A stretch of DNA of 64,000 bases from Cycas panzhihuaensis (GCA_023213395.1 CM041465.1:21514001-21578000); one strand, 5' to 3'. Shown: positions 45,234 through 57,347, counted from the first letter of the stretch. The notes: generated by a model from the letters alone, not told the origin. Numbers and translations: made by a program.

Positions 45234-47131
45234 CTATCATCATGGTGGACAACTGCAAGAATGTAGGTATGGCGATGTTGAGCTTCATTGAGATGATGTC
45301 TCAGGGGGACAAGGAGATCCTGCAGAGGTGCAACATGTATAAGGCCCTACAGACACCTTAGTTCGCATCTAATCAGAGATTACTAGTTGATATAGTTTCA
45401 CATTGGGATAGGAGGAGGCATGTATTCCACTTACCTCAGGTTGGAGATGTGATGGTCACGCCGAGGGATATCCAACAGACACTGGGAGTGCCAGCTACTG
45501 GAAGGCTGGTGACACTGGGAGCGCTACCTAGCACTAAGGTAGAACATAGAGAGGCAGCCCTGTTCTTCACAGGGGATGATAGGTGGGAGCAAAGAGGGGT
45601 TCCTCTCAAAACTATGGTGATGTGAAGGATTCCTCGGGTGAGGAAACTCATTACACTGTGCATTCTGTTCTGAATTTCCTAGAAGTAGAACTATAGGGAG
45701 ATACCAGGTGGCTGGATGGATGCAGTGCACCATTGTAAGGTCGGCGAGAGGATGGACTGGTCCACCCTGATAACGGTGAACCTCATCACGTAACTAAATG
45801 CAATCAAGACGATCGGCAGAGGAGGACCACATACTGACGCCAATCTGCCGGGTTCTTCAATCATTTTGTGGTAGTGGCACCAGCAGGGGGACCACACCCT
45901 ATAGCAGAGTGGGCCCCGATGGTCCATAAGTGGAAAACTCAACTAAAGGGGACGAAGGATCAGGCCCATATCCAGTGATCAGTGGAGGCGACATCGCTGG
46001 ACCTCCTCACCCTGATGAACTATGTAGCAGATCCATACAGGATGGTGAGGTGGGATAGTGATGATGAGGTAGGCATAGCAGGAATGCTCCCAGACGATGA
46101 TGATGATGATGATGATGACAGAGGAGATGGGGTTGGCCCATCATGACCTGTGGGGGAGGTAGGTCCTTCAGGGACGATAGGAGGAGTAGCGGGACCATCT
46201 AGGACTGTCGGAGGAGAGGCAGGCCCATCAGGGGCAGCTGATGAGAGCAGGGGGCTAATGACTAGGGCCCACAGGCTACGGATCATGAGGAGATCCGAAG
46301 AGGCGAGAGTTGAGCCCATCCCTGCGAGGAGGGAGGTCCAGGTAGAGAAAGTACCCAAGGATGAGGTACCCGCAGTTGGCGGAGAGCCAGGAGGAGAGGA
46401 TGTCACGCGAGCAGAGGAGCTGACGGCCATGGCAGATGAGGCCTAACCATTTCCTTAGTCATTTGATAACCAGATAGATGTTTGGTTTGATTTGATTGTG
46501 GTATGTGGTGGGATATATACTGACACACGGCATGTTGCATTAGTAGGTACAACAGAGGTCGAGAGACTAGTAGAGGCCATGGTGAGGGAGATGTTCCTTC
46601 AGGTGTATGTAGAGGGGTAACTGCCCATCCAGGTAGAGGAGGTGCCTAGATCGGTAGGTGCACACATGGAGGCATCTGCCCCATTGGTGAGGGCGAGAGA
46701 CATCTGGGCTATAGAGTCCCAGGAGTACATGACATTCAGGGGACTGATGCAGCGGGAGCTAGATGAGGCGAGGAGTGAGAGGGACGAGCTACGCGTACGG
46801 GTCCAGGCTCTAGAAGCTCAGAGATGAGAAGGTGGAGATACAGGGAGCATAGTCCAGATAGCGGTACTAGATGAGCACCTCCAAGGAGTGGAGGGCGAGA
46901 GCGATCGTATCTAGGCCAGATACGATCAGCTAGTAGATCAGGTGGCATCGAGGTCGAGCAGGAGCAAGATGTATGACCATACAGCAGTGACGACCCCGAG
47001 ACGACCATGTGATGAGGGGAATGAGGCAGGGAGCTCATGGAGGCCCAAGAGGAGCCTTGGAGGGATGTGGTCCCCAGGAGAGGGATCACACCGACCAGGA
47101 GATGGTACCCGAGGAGCGGGGTAGCAGTAGA
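45234..47131 (+). pseudogene. Gyp-B antisense PMD-like gene
   Basis: From ATG 45242 (MVDNCKNVGMAMLSFIEMM) through the signature HVFHLPQVGDVMVTPRDIQQ then TLGVPATGR near 45418-45505, RKLITLCILF, IPGGWMDAVH and ERMDWSTLITVNL. The Asp-rich linker has nine Asp in a row near 46098-46122. A Gly/Pro/Glu stretch runs to about 46436. Then a short intron whose donor has decayed (GATGAG where Gyp-D has GGTGAG), and from about 46547 a charged tail (RLVEAMVREMF, SERDELRVRVQALEAQR) likely to be coiled coil, ending near 47124. At least ten stops, mostly TAG for CAG. Probably a nuclear, DNA-associated protein if it resembles other PMD proteins; that is inference. Confidence 0.73.
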
Positions 47132-47246
47132 GTAGGAGATATGTATATGATTTTGACGGGAAAGCACGGGCCTCCAGGGGGTCATATATAGAGTCATATG
47201 ATTGTACCCCCCTTGTAAGGACAACGGCTTCCCATATGTATAATGT

Positions 47247-47307
<61 letters not shown>

Positions 47308-47799
47308 GGGGTAATTGGAACCCTATTTTGACATGAGATGATGTGTATATCATGTGGTAGATAGCATATATATTTTGTTTTGTATATTTTAAATGTTCTG
47401 TTGTAAACATTTTGTTGTATGATGCACGTATTTCCTTCCATGTATGGCTATATGTCTAACAGGAGCACACACATCCACCATGAGTAGGGGTGATAGAGAG
47501 GTGTGCGGTCAGAAATAGAGCGACATACATGTCCATAGGGGAGCATAGTGGAATATACGAAGGAAACAACAGGCAGGAGAGGGGAGTAATGGTACTCTAA
47601 AGCGATGTCCTAACTGGGGGATGCCCAAATAGGAAGACAAAAGTTCCCGAGAGGATACGGGAACACGGGTTCCGCAGGAGGAACCTAAAGGAAAAACGGG
47701 AATCCATCTTAAATTGCCATCCTACCCATGGTTGGGAAGAATGGGAACAACCTAAGATGGTAGTTTAGGCTCATTTTAGAGGGTGGTGACGGGATCGCT
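47132..47799. other. Spacer between antisense gene and integrase, Gyp-B
   Basis: Convergent spacer between the ends of the antisense gene (plus) and pol (minus). It contains a TA microsatellite at 47251-47307 and the conserved blocks TATTTCCTT and GGGGGATGCCCAAATAGGAAG, also in Gyp-D at about 58903 and 59084. No coding sequence recognised. It would have to hold the 3' ends of both transcripts. Confidence 0.6.
47251..47307. repeat. (TA)n microsatellite
   Basis: About 57 bp of TA with one CA interruption near 47295; absent from the matching place in Gyp-D. Confidence 0.97.
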
Positions 47800-49259
47800 A
47801 AAAGATCATGCATAAAACTTCTTAAGGAATTTCCCATTAACAGCTTTCATAAATTCAAGCCCTTCAGGGTGGCTATCCTATAAGCACCATTACCGAGGGT
47901 CTCGATAATAACGAAAGAGCCAACCCATCAGGGTTTGAATTTGGTCAAACGGTCATGGAGATATTCAAGCTTGAGGATGTGGTCCCGAGGAAACAAAGGG
48001 CGAGAATGAAGATGTTTATCGTAGGTCCTTTGTAAGCGAGTTTTGGACACTAGGTTAGCCTGATAAGTGGCTAAGCGTCTCTTGTCCAAAGCCTCGAGGT
48101 CCAAAAGGCAAGCCTGACGGATAGACTCTTCATCAATGACACCTCAGAGGGAGACTCGTAAAGAGGGAATCTCCACCTCTAGTGAGAGTACCGCCTCGGT
48201 ACCATAGACCAGGGAACGGGGTCATTCCCATGGCGTAATCGGATGAGTGCAGTAAGCCCACAAAGTGGAGGGCAGCTGAAGGTGCTAATCCTTTTGGGAC
48301 TGAGCAACAGTTTTTTTTGGGATATTGACGAGAGTCTTATTGAAAGACTCCACTAGGCTATTTACCTGGGGGTAGTAAGGAGAAGAAGTTTTGTGAGAAA
48401 TCTTGAACTCCTTGCAAAGCTCATCCATCTCCTTATTACAAAAGGGGGTTCCATTATCAGTGATTAGGACGTCCAGAATCTCGAAACAAAAAATGATGTG
48501 TTGGTAAATGAATGTGGCTATCATTTTACCAGGAGTAGTGATCAAGGGGATGGCCTCTGCCCATTTAGTAAAATACTCCGTGGCAGTTAAGATAAACTTG
48601 TGCTGCGATAATGAAGGTGGAGAAATAGCCCCAATGAGGTCTAGTCTCCACTGAGCAAAAGGCCATGGAGAAACAATGGGATGAAGGGGCTTGGAAGGCA
48701 CATAGGAGATGTTGGCATGTTCCTAACATCGCCAATATCTTAGAGCAAAGGCATGAGCGTCCTTGAAAAGGGACGGCCAGAAATAACCCATGCGGAGGAT
48801 CCTCTGAGCCATAGACTGGCCCCCAAAGTGACCCCCACAAATACCATGGTGGCATTTGTGAAGTATTTGGTTGGCTTCATCGACAGTGACACAATGGAGG
48901 AGGATCCCATCGAAGGACCTCTTGTACAATATTTCACCCACGAGGAAGTATTGCCTGGTAGAATTTTGGATATGAGATCTAACTTTACTACTAGCATTGG
49001 GGCGGTATTGCTGATATGTGAGATACCACACTATATCACCATACCACTCATTGTCAATAAGAGGATGAGGAGAAGTGCCCCGAATCGTCAAGATATACTC
49101 ATTAGGGAGAGAATCATCGATGGGGGCACCAAAGGAGTTAGGAATAGGGGCGTCTGCGAGCTGCTCAGCCACTACCATTCCCTTCTTTGATTTCCGGTTA
49201 ACGATATGAAGGTCAAATTCTTGAAGCAGGACGGCCCGCCGACTGGCCCTACCTGTCAA
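47800..49259 (-). pseudogene. Gyp-B integrase and RNase H-integrase tether
   Basis: Read right to left. The tether comes first (LQEFDLHIVNRKSKKGMVVA, ADAPIP, NEWYGDIVWYL). Next is the HHCC zinc finger (HKCHHGICGGHFGG ... WRC near 48723-48860), then the core with DLIGAI, TDNGTPFCNKEM and LVESFNKTL, the three acidic positions all present in 48285-48701. The C-terminal part near 47815-48260 (LVYGTEAVLSLEVEIPS, LKGLEFMKAVNGKFLKKFY) follows. There is no aRNH between RNase H and the zinc finger. Stops occur mainly in the C-terminal part and near 48725. Confidence 0.92.
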
Positions 49260-50556
49260 ATCTGAACGAGTGAGTAAGTATCACAAGGGATTGGATTGGA
49301 CGATCACCTTGGTGGTGTTGCCAAGCAAGTAGTGTCTGAACTTCTTGGTCGCATGGACCAAGGAGAGACACTCCTTCTTAGCAGGAGAATAGTTAAGTTC
49401 AGTAGCCACAAGGGTGCGATTGATGAAATATATAGTTCTCTTGGTTCCTGAGTCATCCTCTTGAGCTAACATAGCGCCCAAGGATTCGTCAGTCGCTGAG
49501 GTGTACAAGATGAAGGGCCTATCGAATCAAGGAGACGCCAGTGTAGGAGCAGAAGCAAGGGATTCCTTGAGTCCTTTGAAGGCCTTTTGGGTCTTGTTAG
49601 ACTAGGCAAAAGGGGCTCCCTTCTTCAATAGGTTTGTAAGGGATTTAGCACTTACAGCGAAGTCCGCTAAGAAGCGCCTGAGAAAACTGAGCCTACCTAG
49701 GAACGACTTAATCTATCATTGGGTCCTAGGTGGTGGCATGTCAAAGATTGCCTTGACCTTGTTAGGATCAATTTGAATTCCTTGTTTGGACACAAGGAAC
49801 CCAAGGAGTTTGCCCGAGGTAATGGCAAACATGCACTTGAGTGGATTTAAACTGACATGGTACTTGCGACATCGTGAAAAGATGGCCCACAAGTCAGAGG
49901 GATGATAGGCCCTGACACGGGAGAGGCCCATCATATCATCCATGAAGACCTCCAATGTGTTATCAATAAGGTCACGGAAGATGAAATGCATGGCTCTTTG
50001 GTAAGTAGCACCTACATTCTTAAGGCCAAAGGGCATTGCCTTGTAGGCAAAGGTACCCCATGGTGTAGTGAAGGCCGTATTATGGCAGTCTTCAGGGGAA
50101 ATCTGAATTTGGTTATAGCTGGAGAAGCTGTCCATTAAGGACATGACTTCGAATCCAGTGGTACGATCAATAATTTGATCAATAAAGGGGAGAGGGAAGT
50201 TGTCCTTAGGACAAGCATTATTAATGTCACAGAAATCGATACATATATGAATTGCCCCGTTCTTTTTGGCAACGGGGACAATATTGGAGACCTACTTAGG
50301 GTAGTCAATGGAAGTAATAAGCCCAATGTCTAGAAGCTTCTCAACCTCTATCTTAACAGTGGCTGAGAGCTTTGGGTGAAGGGGACGCTGCTTCTAGTGC
50401 ACAGGGTGGGCGCCAGGGATGGTGGTGAGGTTATAGGTAACAATGGAGGGATCAATTCCCTTCATGTCAGCATAATCCCATGTGAAAACGTCCTGAAACT
50501 CCTAGAATAAAAGGGACTACTCCCTTACTTCATTAGGAGAACATTCCATCCTAACC
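49260..50556 (-). pseudogene. Gyp-B reverse transcriptase and RNase H
   Basis: RT at about 49716-50550 with MSLMDSFSSYNQIQISPEDC, TPWGTFAYKAMPFGLKNVGA, TYQRAMHFIF and catalytic FMDDMMGLS near 49935, then LNPLKCMFAITSGKLLGFLV. RNase H at 49281-49650 has MYTSATDESLGAMLAQED, YFINRTLVA, KKECLSLVHATKKF and RHYLLGNTTKV. Breaks near 49710, 49610 and 49510. The N-terminal RT fingers near 50250-50400 are also interrupted. The enzyme would copy element RNA into cDNA in the particle. Confidence 0.93.
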
Positions 50557-51400
50557 TTAATGACCTTGTTGGGGGGCCAAGACTATGTCTTGGGTTACCC
50601 CCGTACACATGGCATTACCCTCCTCGAAGTAAAGGGGGGCAAGGTCAACAGAAGGAGGTGGAATAGGAGATGGGATCAGATTAGTAAGTGTGGATCCAAT
50701 CGCAAGGATCTTCTGGTGACCAAGCTTGTGGTGGCCAGAAGGTAAGTTAGGCGCAAAGCCCGCAAGGTGCTCAAGTAGGGCTTCATCATCCTCGAAGTAA
50801 TCCACCCCATGGATGACCTTACTTCGAGTAGATGAAGTGCTAGAGGAGGTAGAGGCAACAGGATCGTGATGGTCATTGGGTTGCCCGACTTCCTCGCGAG
50901 ACTTTGAAGAAGAGTCAAAAGGAGGCTCCTCAAAAGGAGCAAAAGGTAGTTCTTTGAAACCATCACCTGTGGGAGGTGATGAGGGAGAAGAACCAATGAT
51001 GGACGAGTCAACCCGAGTGATGACATGCGATATGTAGGAGTGGCTAGCCTCACTAATGAAAGAGGTTCTAGATGGGGATCTAGAACAAGACGGGTGCGAC
51101 CTACTAGTGCGGAGGAAAGAGACGGGGTGGAGACAATCCTCATCCTCATCATGCGACTCATTATCACTAAACGAAGCAAGGTACCCATAGCTCCCAACGC
51201 CAATAGGGGTAAACCACGTGAGACTAGGGGAAAAAGATACAGGATCTTCTTCAGATGGATTAAGTATACCAATGGAGCAAGCCAAGGCATGCGTAGAAGG
51301 ACCTCGGTTTGCCAGATTAGCATAACGAGTTTGTTTAGTAAGTGGACGTTCATGGGGAATCACCCTCATTCGCCCATCATGGACGAATTTAAGTTCTCCC
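50557..51400 (-). pseudogene. Gyp-B protease-RT linker
   Basis: A 270-residue open stretch at 50557-51369, the longest uninterrupted pol-region frame here. It is Ser/Pro/acidic-rich (SFSDNESHDEDEDC, SSPSSPPTGDGFKELPFAP) and has DDEALLEHLAGFAP, GHHKLGHQK and LPSVDLAPLYFEEGNAMC-like segments near its end. Domain unknown; positionally equal to 4126-5090 and 62080-62850. Confidence 0.72.
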
Positions 51401-51965
51401 TAAAAAGTCGAGCACACGGCTCCCATTTGGTTGAGCCATGGATGACCTAGAAGGAGGTTGTAGTCGACGTCGACGTCGAGGACTACAACATCGGTAAGAA
51501 CAGTCTTGCCCTCAAGGGTGAGCAGAATCACGAAAGATCCCAAAGGGGTCTTCTCGCTACTGTCATAACCTTGGCATCACCACAGAACAGGTTCCAAGGT
51601 GGAAATGCCAAGCTTTTGCATGACACGCAAGGGCATGGTGTTCACGGAAGAACCGTTGTCAACAACCATTCTTTGAAGAGTATAGTCGGGTGTATCAATA
51701 GTAATAGTGAATGGGAAGTTCCACTGACGTTCCCTTTCACCGGCGGGAGGAAGGTCCTTAGGATCAAATGAAATGACGAGTTCGTGACTTTGGGTAATAC
51801 CCAAAGTGTGAATAAGCATACCATTCGATCCTAAAACTTCTAAGAGAAGGGCCCGCTACTCAAGATAACTCCTCAAAACGTCCATTAAGGACATTCTTGC
51901 AGCAACCGTGTGGAGCTCATCCATGATGGAGAAGGGCTTACCCTTCGCAATAGGTTGGGTAAGTG
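51401..51965 (-). pseudogene. Gyp-B protease remnant
   Basis: Retropepsin segment at 51577-51819: HTLGITQSHELVISFDPKDL, then FTITIDTPDYTLQRM and the active site VVDNGSSVNTMPLRVMQKLG. The gag side runs to about 51960 with stops. DNGSS is the Tat-type form of the DTG motif. Confidence 0.86.
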
Positions 51966-54468
51966 CCCTTCAGAAATCGTAACGACCTGAGCATACAGGA
52001 ATAGCCTTAGGGAAGAGAGGTAATTCTGGAGGAGGGTTCTCCGGAAGAGGGTCGGAAGGAGCAGAAGAAAAAGAAGCCCCTGCTGCTTCCTTAGCAGCCT
52101 GAGATCGCATAAGGGCATAAGAAGAAGTAGTCTTGAGCAACTAGATCATCTTCTTCTCCTTATTCTGGGGCTACGAAGGTGATGGGGTATGACGGCCAGG
52201 GGAACGGGAGGAAGAGGACGAATCCCAGGTACCCTTCCCTTTATCGCGAGAAGGATAGGAATTAGGCGATCTTCCTCGATTCCAGTTATTCTTGGATTGG
52301 GTGTTACAATCGCGTTCCCCATGTTTAGGGAATGGATCCTTATGAACTAGTTGATCTAAATTAGGCCTTAAGGCCCATTTAGAGGAAGAGTCACATTGAG
52401 GGGCATCCTTAGGATGCTCGGCCCTACAACGCGAGTCATCATGGAAGCACTCCCCATGAATGGAGCACCACTTCTTCTCAAGCGGGGGATCTAACCTTCT
52501 CGCTTGAGAGGACTAGGTGTTTCCATTCCTGGGGAGGGGAGCTTGAGTTGTTTGTTGGACTTGTTTGTTAGATGTTGGGGCTTGAAGCTTAAGCTCCTTC
52601 ATCGTACGCTCGAACAAGCGTATGGCAGATGTGAGGGAGTCTAAGGTCCTCTCAGTCGGGTGAGAGGAAGACCTAAAAGGTTGTGAAGGTTTGGTATCTT
52701 TGGTTGAAGGTGGTGCCTCACGTCGCTGTGAGGGCTTAAGAGGTTTCTTGAGACCAGCTTGGATCTCAATAGCCTCCAATGCTAAGCACTTGGCGATCAC
52801 GGAGTCGCATGTAGTTGCCTCTATTTTAAGGACTTCCACATGCACTTCGAGATAAAGTGCATTAACAAAGAGATCTTACTTCAACTCTTCGGGCAATGTT
52901 GCCTTAGTGGAGTGAAGCAAGTTATGGAATCACCACACAAAATCACGATTCATCTCATCATGACCTTGTTTGAGCAAAAGGAGTGATTTCATTTTGCTCT
53001 CGAATGGACGGGCTACATTAAAGTAGTTGATGAACTCATCCACCAATTGTTGGAATGAATAAATGGAGTGGGCAGGGAGACGGTAAAACCATTTAAGGGT
53101 GTCACCCTATAAGGATCATGGAAACAACTTCATTAGAATATGGTTGTAAGCCCAGTAATCGATGCATGCCATAGAGAAGCTATGTACATGCTCCACTGGG
53201 TCTTGCGATGAAGTTCCGTCGAATCTAGGAACTTCAGGGGGATGAGGCAGCAGATTGGTTCTTAATACCTCAACAGATAAAGGTGTTGATCTATAGTCCA
53301 TGAAGGGACATGCCCTTGTGTGGACCACAGGGTTAATGAATGACGTAGTAGATAATGAGCAAGGAGCAGATAGGGGCGGCACACCCATCCCTCCTTGAGG
53401 AAACGCCCCTTGCGGGAAGGGGGCTTGAGAATAAGAGCCTTGGAAGGGAGTCAGGTTCCCTTGCAAAGGCATGGTAGAAGGGACTACGCTAGATGACGGA
53501 AAGGGTAGATGTGGTACTGGGTTTTGCCCAAATGGGCCACCCGTAGGTGGAGCAACCCTATATAGGTGTAACAGATCCACTCTATAAGCTAGGAGGTGAC
53601 TTTCTCTACCCTACCCCCAAGGCTGAGAAGTATACCCTGGGGGGATGTAAAAGGAAGCACCAACAGGTTGGTTTTGAGAGTGTGTAGGAGTGAGTCCCAC
53701 ATGACTAATGGTTGAAGGGTTAGTAGGACTGATAGGCCTACTAGGGAAGGTATGTGCCATATTAGGGGATGGCACATTGGTTTGGCTAGGGAAGGGTATT
53801 CTAACCTTTAGCTGAGGGAAAGACATACCGTGGGAAGATCCTGAAATGCTAGGACATTGGCGAGGGACAGAAGGTGCAACATGTGTCCCCACAATAGGAA
53901 TAGGAAAGGAGTGGGACACATGCGTAGGCACGAAGGGGTTGGTTGTTACAGGAAGAGTAGACGAGGATGAGGCAAACGAGGGAGGAGCAGAAGAAGAAGA
54001 GGCCCCTCCATGTAAAGCATCCTCAAACCATCTAGGACGTAGTTGGAAATGAGCTGCATGATGGCACTCGTTAAGAGCTTCAACTACACTGACAAGAGGG
54101 GTGCCTACATGCTCATAAGAGGTAGACGGGACCTCGAATAAAGTAGATCCCTTGGGACATTCCTCATAAGAGTCACCAACTGAGTGGTAAATTTCAAGAG
54201 AAAAGGATCCTTTTACCGCATGGGTAGAGGGATGGATGTCGAGCGGGTGATGTTAGTCACCCGGGTAGTAAATGGGATCATCACCCTCATGGATGGACCT
54301 CAGAATAGAAGAAGGAAAATCATGGGTTTCCAAAGTTAAGGTGTGGTAGGCCCAATCAGAAGAGTATCCTTCCATAGTCAAATCAGAATCTGACAAAGGA
54401 AGAGGGTGATACTCGGGGTCTTCTAACAATGGAAGTAGACGGCGTAAGCGACGAGAGAAGCGTTGCAT
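51966..54468 (-). pseudogene. Gyp-B gag
   Basis: Starts at 54468 (MQRFSRRLRRLLPLLEDPEY) about 150 bp inside the primer site, a start shared with Gyp-A. An acidic N-terminal part (EGDDPIYYPGD) is followed by a Pro/Ser-rich part at 53611-53931 with HVSHSFPIPIVGTHVAPS. The capsid region is at about 52760-53260 (PEVPRFDGTSSQDPVEHVHS near 53210, CDSVIAKCLALEAIEIQAG near 52770). A nucleocapsid knuckle of type CX2HX4HX4C is near 52445-52490 and a basic, Arg/Ser-rich tail near 52200. Frame broken by stops and shifts. Confidence 0.88.
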
Positions 54469-54618
54469 GCAAGGTCAACCAACACTGTTAGGAAAAGAAA
54501 AGGGTGATGAAGGCACACGTGTTGGGGAATGCCTAATGGAGAGAATGAAGTAGGGAAAGAACCATAAAGAGGTAGCAAAACCAACAGTAGAGAGCAAAAA
54601 CTAACTCCCTTACTGGCA

Positions 54619-54638
54619 GTCCCTAATATGGTCGCCAG
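54619..54638 (-). other. Gyp-B primer-binding site
   Basis: Minus strand reads TGGCGACCATATTAGGGA one base inside the 5' LTR (one transition from the family site). The leader to the gag start (54469-54618) is non-coding. Confidence 0.75.
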
Positions 54639-57347
54639 TGGATGCGTGTATACGGGATAGCTACCTAACTAAGTAGGAATGGTAAGAGCAATCGATGGTA
54701 CAATTGAGAAAAGACCTACAAGTAGGGCAAATACCATGCAGGGTGCCCCGTACACTGGAGCACGAGTTCGAGACCTGCAAATGGAATCTAGCTACCTGGA
54801 AGTGGTTCCCCACTTCAAACAAGAGGAGAAGAGGTGTAGGGTTAGCCTAGGTTGACCTAAGAGAATGATCCTCCTACCCTTGGATGGCCAGAAGGGGAAG
54901 GAGAAAACCCTTCAAGGGTTTCCCTAGAGCAAAGGGAAATAAGAAAAGGTAGGCAAGTGGGTGGCCTACGGATGGGATCACCTCGGTTACCCGGCTAAGT
55001 AGAGAACCAAGAGAACATAAAGGGAACAACTAAAGAGAAGAGGTTATGATGTGTGTAAGCAAACTAACCAAGTAAGCAAATTGGTGGAGCAAGGGGGAAG
55101 TTTGCAAGGGAGATGAGGAGAAGGTGAATGGGGAGGACTTCCTAGGACCTTTTCCTACGACAAATATAATGCAAGCGATAAAGTAAGCAAAGTATAAACT
55201 AAGATAAAGGTTGATTTCCCTTCTCTTTCTAATGAGCTAATTACCACTATGTAAAAGAACTCAAAAGGAAAATAAAAGTGATGACATGGAGCGAGAGTGT
55301 GTATCCAGAATGGAAGCATGTCGAAATGGCGACGTTCCCAAGAGGCACCCGAAGTTGCTCTTCAAAGCACGGCAGATGTGAAAAGCTATGGTAGACCAGA
55401 GTTCAGGGCTTCCTTACCTTCCCCAAAGTGGTATTTAAGTACTAAGAAAGGAGAACAAAGGAATACAATGCTAGCAATAAATGAATACTAAAGTAAAGCA
55501 TAAATGGAAGCACTTACCCATGAAGGAAGAAAGAGGAACGGGTCCTTTGCATCTTTCAAATACCTGAGAGTAAATGATAATATCCCCCTTTCTGGAGAAA
55601 GGGTGCTAGCATACAATAAAGAGTCTTAACAATACATGTACATATGAAGCAAGCATAAACTTAAATACATGCACGTTAGTATTCAATATAATGATGATAC
55701 ACTATAGAGGAAAACAACTAAAATGGATGGAGAGTAACTGGCAAGCCTCAGAGTGGCCCACCTCCTGCAAGGAACAACCCTACTCTCCCCCAAGAAGCCA
55801 CAAGGTAGCGAGGGTAAGGCTATGCAAGAGGGCTGGAAATAGAGGCAAAAGAGTTGAAAAGAGCCTAAGAGGATCTATAGCAAGCTGGGGTGCTATGGGG
55901 AGCAAACTGGATTGTCGGGGAAGGAGTTGGGCAAGGGACAAGTAACTGGGGCTTATGTGAGTTGCCTGGACCAAGGTTCAATCCCTCAAACCAGCATTGT
56001 AATGTGTGATAGTGTTGATTTTAGTGGTTAAAAATGGCCTAACAAACCCATGTTTGATTACCAAGAGGAGCACGGGGCAAAAGGGAAGGTTTGGTGGGGG
56101 CAAAGAGCCACCTAAGGAGTGTGGAAGGTGGTGCAGAATCCACCCAGCTCTCACCCAAACCCTATGTAACCCCTCTTTGCCATTGGCCTTGAGCAAGAAA
56201 TGCAGGAAAGGAGGCTTTAATGGCAGAAATAAGACAGCCCAAAACAAGGCAAGAGCAACCTCCAAAGACCAAAGCAAGGAGAGCTAGAAATGACAAGCAA
56301 AATATGGCATAAATTGGACAAGAAAGTAGCTTAAACTAATGAATAACTGAGAAAGGGAAGGAAGGCTCTTGCCTCAGCCAAGAGCTACTGAAAGAAGGCT
56401 GAGAAATCTGCCAAAGAGCTGTGGAATAGTAGGTTTGGAACCCCTGCTAATGGTGTTAAAGGAAACACCTGCACTTTGAAGATGCTTGATGGCTGCCTGA
56501 GTAAGAAAACGTTGAGATCTATCCAAAGGGGCCCTCTCCAAGGCGTGTGAAGGGCTGGGAAGATGTCCTAGCCATACCAAAGGAGAGTTGGGCACTGGAG
56601 GAGAGGTGCAGTCCTAGAAAGAAGGTGGAGCAAATAGGAATAGTAGAGCATAGGGCCTTTTTCCTTGAGAAGTATTTAAAAAATAAGCAAAAAATCCTAA
56701 AAATGGCTTAAAGAGGACTTAAGTACCTAGCCCAAACCCTAAACGAGCGATTAGGGTACAGCTGGTGGTGAGTCAGTCATGAAACACGTGGCAGTTTCAT
56801 AATAAATGCAAAATTATCATAGCAGATTTTTTAAAAACAAACTTAAACAGTCGTCCCACTGAAAATTCCATGGTACCACAGAATTTGAGGCGATAAGTGA
56901 CCAGGGGCTAAATCTGGCCCTAGCAGCCGGCCTGGGCTATGGGCCAATGACTAAAGAGGTTGATGGGGGCTTGAGACACCTACCCAAGGGCAAACAAGCC
57001 AACAAATGAGTCAAGAAGAGCAAAAATAGGATTCAAATGATGTGGCAAGTCAACCAAACAATGATGGGTCATCACACGGGCAGAGGTGGCACAAGCCAAA
57101 TGGATCTTGAAGTGAGTAGGGGAGAATGCGGGAAGTGGAATGGCCACTGGGGTGCCACACTCACTTGGAATGTGCCCCCACTATAATCATCATAGGCTGA
57201 GTAAATATAGATGAAGACAAGATCATCTACGAGATCACAACATGCAAGCATACACTCAACTAAAAAGAAAGCAGTGATAAGGTGAGAAGTATACCTGCAC
57301 TTACCTAAGTTGATAACTCTGTATCCATTCCCAAAAGCCAGGAAATA
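54639..57347 (-). mobile_element. Gyp-B 5' LTR
   Basis: 2,709 bp, pairing with 40508-43197. The outer terminus reads TATTTCC (TGTTTCC with one G-to-A change) at 57347 and the inner terminus GCATCCA at 54639. Flanked outside by the target duplication GAGGT and then Gyp-D sequence, not by a purine tract. Confidence 0.92.

Larger units (their letters stand above)
40508..57347 (-). mobile_element. Gyp-B: complete 16.8 kb Tat-like gypsy retrotransposon
   Basis: The only gypsy element here with both ends. LTRs are 40508-43197 and 54639-57347 and the 5-bp duplication is GAGGT. Removing it restores a continuous antisense-gene reading across Gyp-D. Order on the minus strand: 5' LTR, primer site, gag, protease, linker, RT, RNase H, integrase, spacer, antisense PMD gene (plus strand), aRNH, polypurine tract, 3' LTR. 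Domain motifs (FMDDM, DNGSS, CX2HX4HX4C knuckle, extra RNase H) place it in the Tat/Ogre branch, known for large size and extra frames. All frames carry stops. Confidence 0.93.

Noticed and set aside
46736-47410. Long minus-strand open frames opposite the antisense gene tail
   Set aside because: They overlap the conserved plus-strand tail, include TA-repeat residues, and are not conserved in Gyp-D or Gyp-E.
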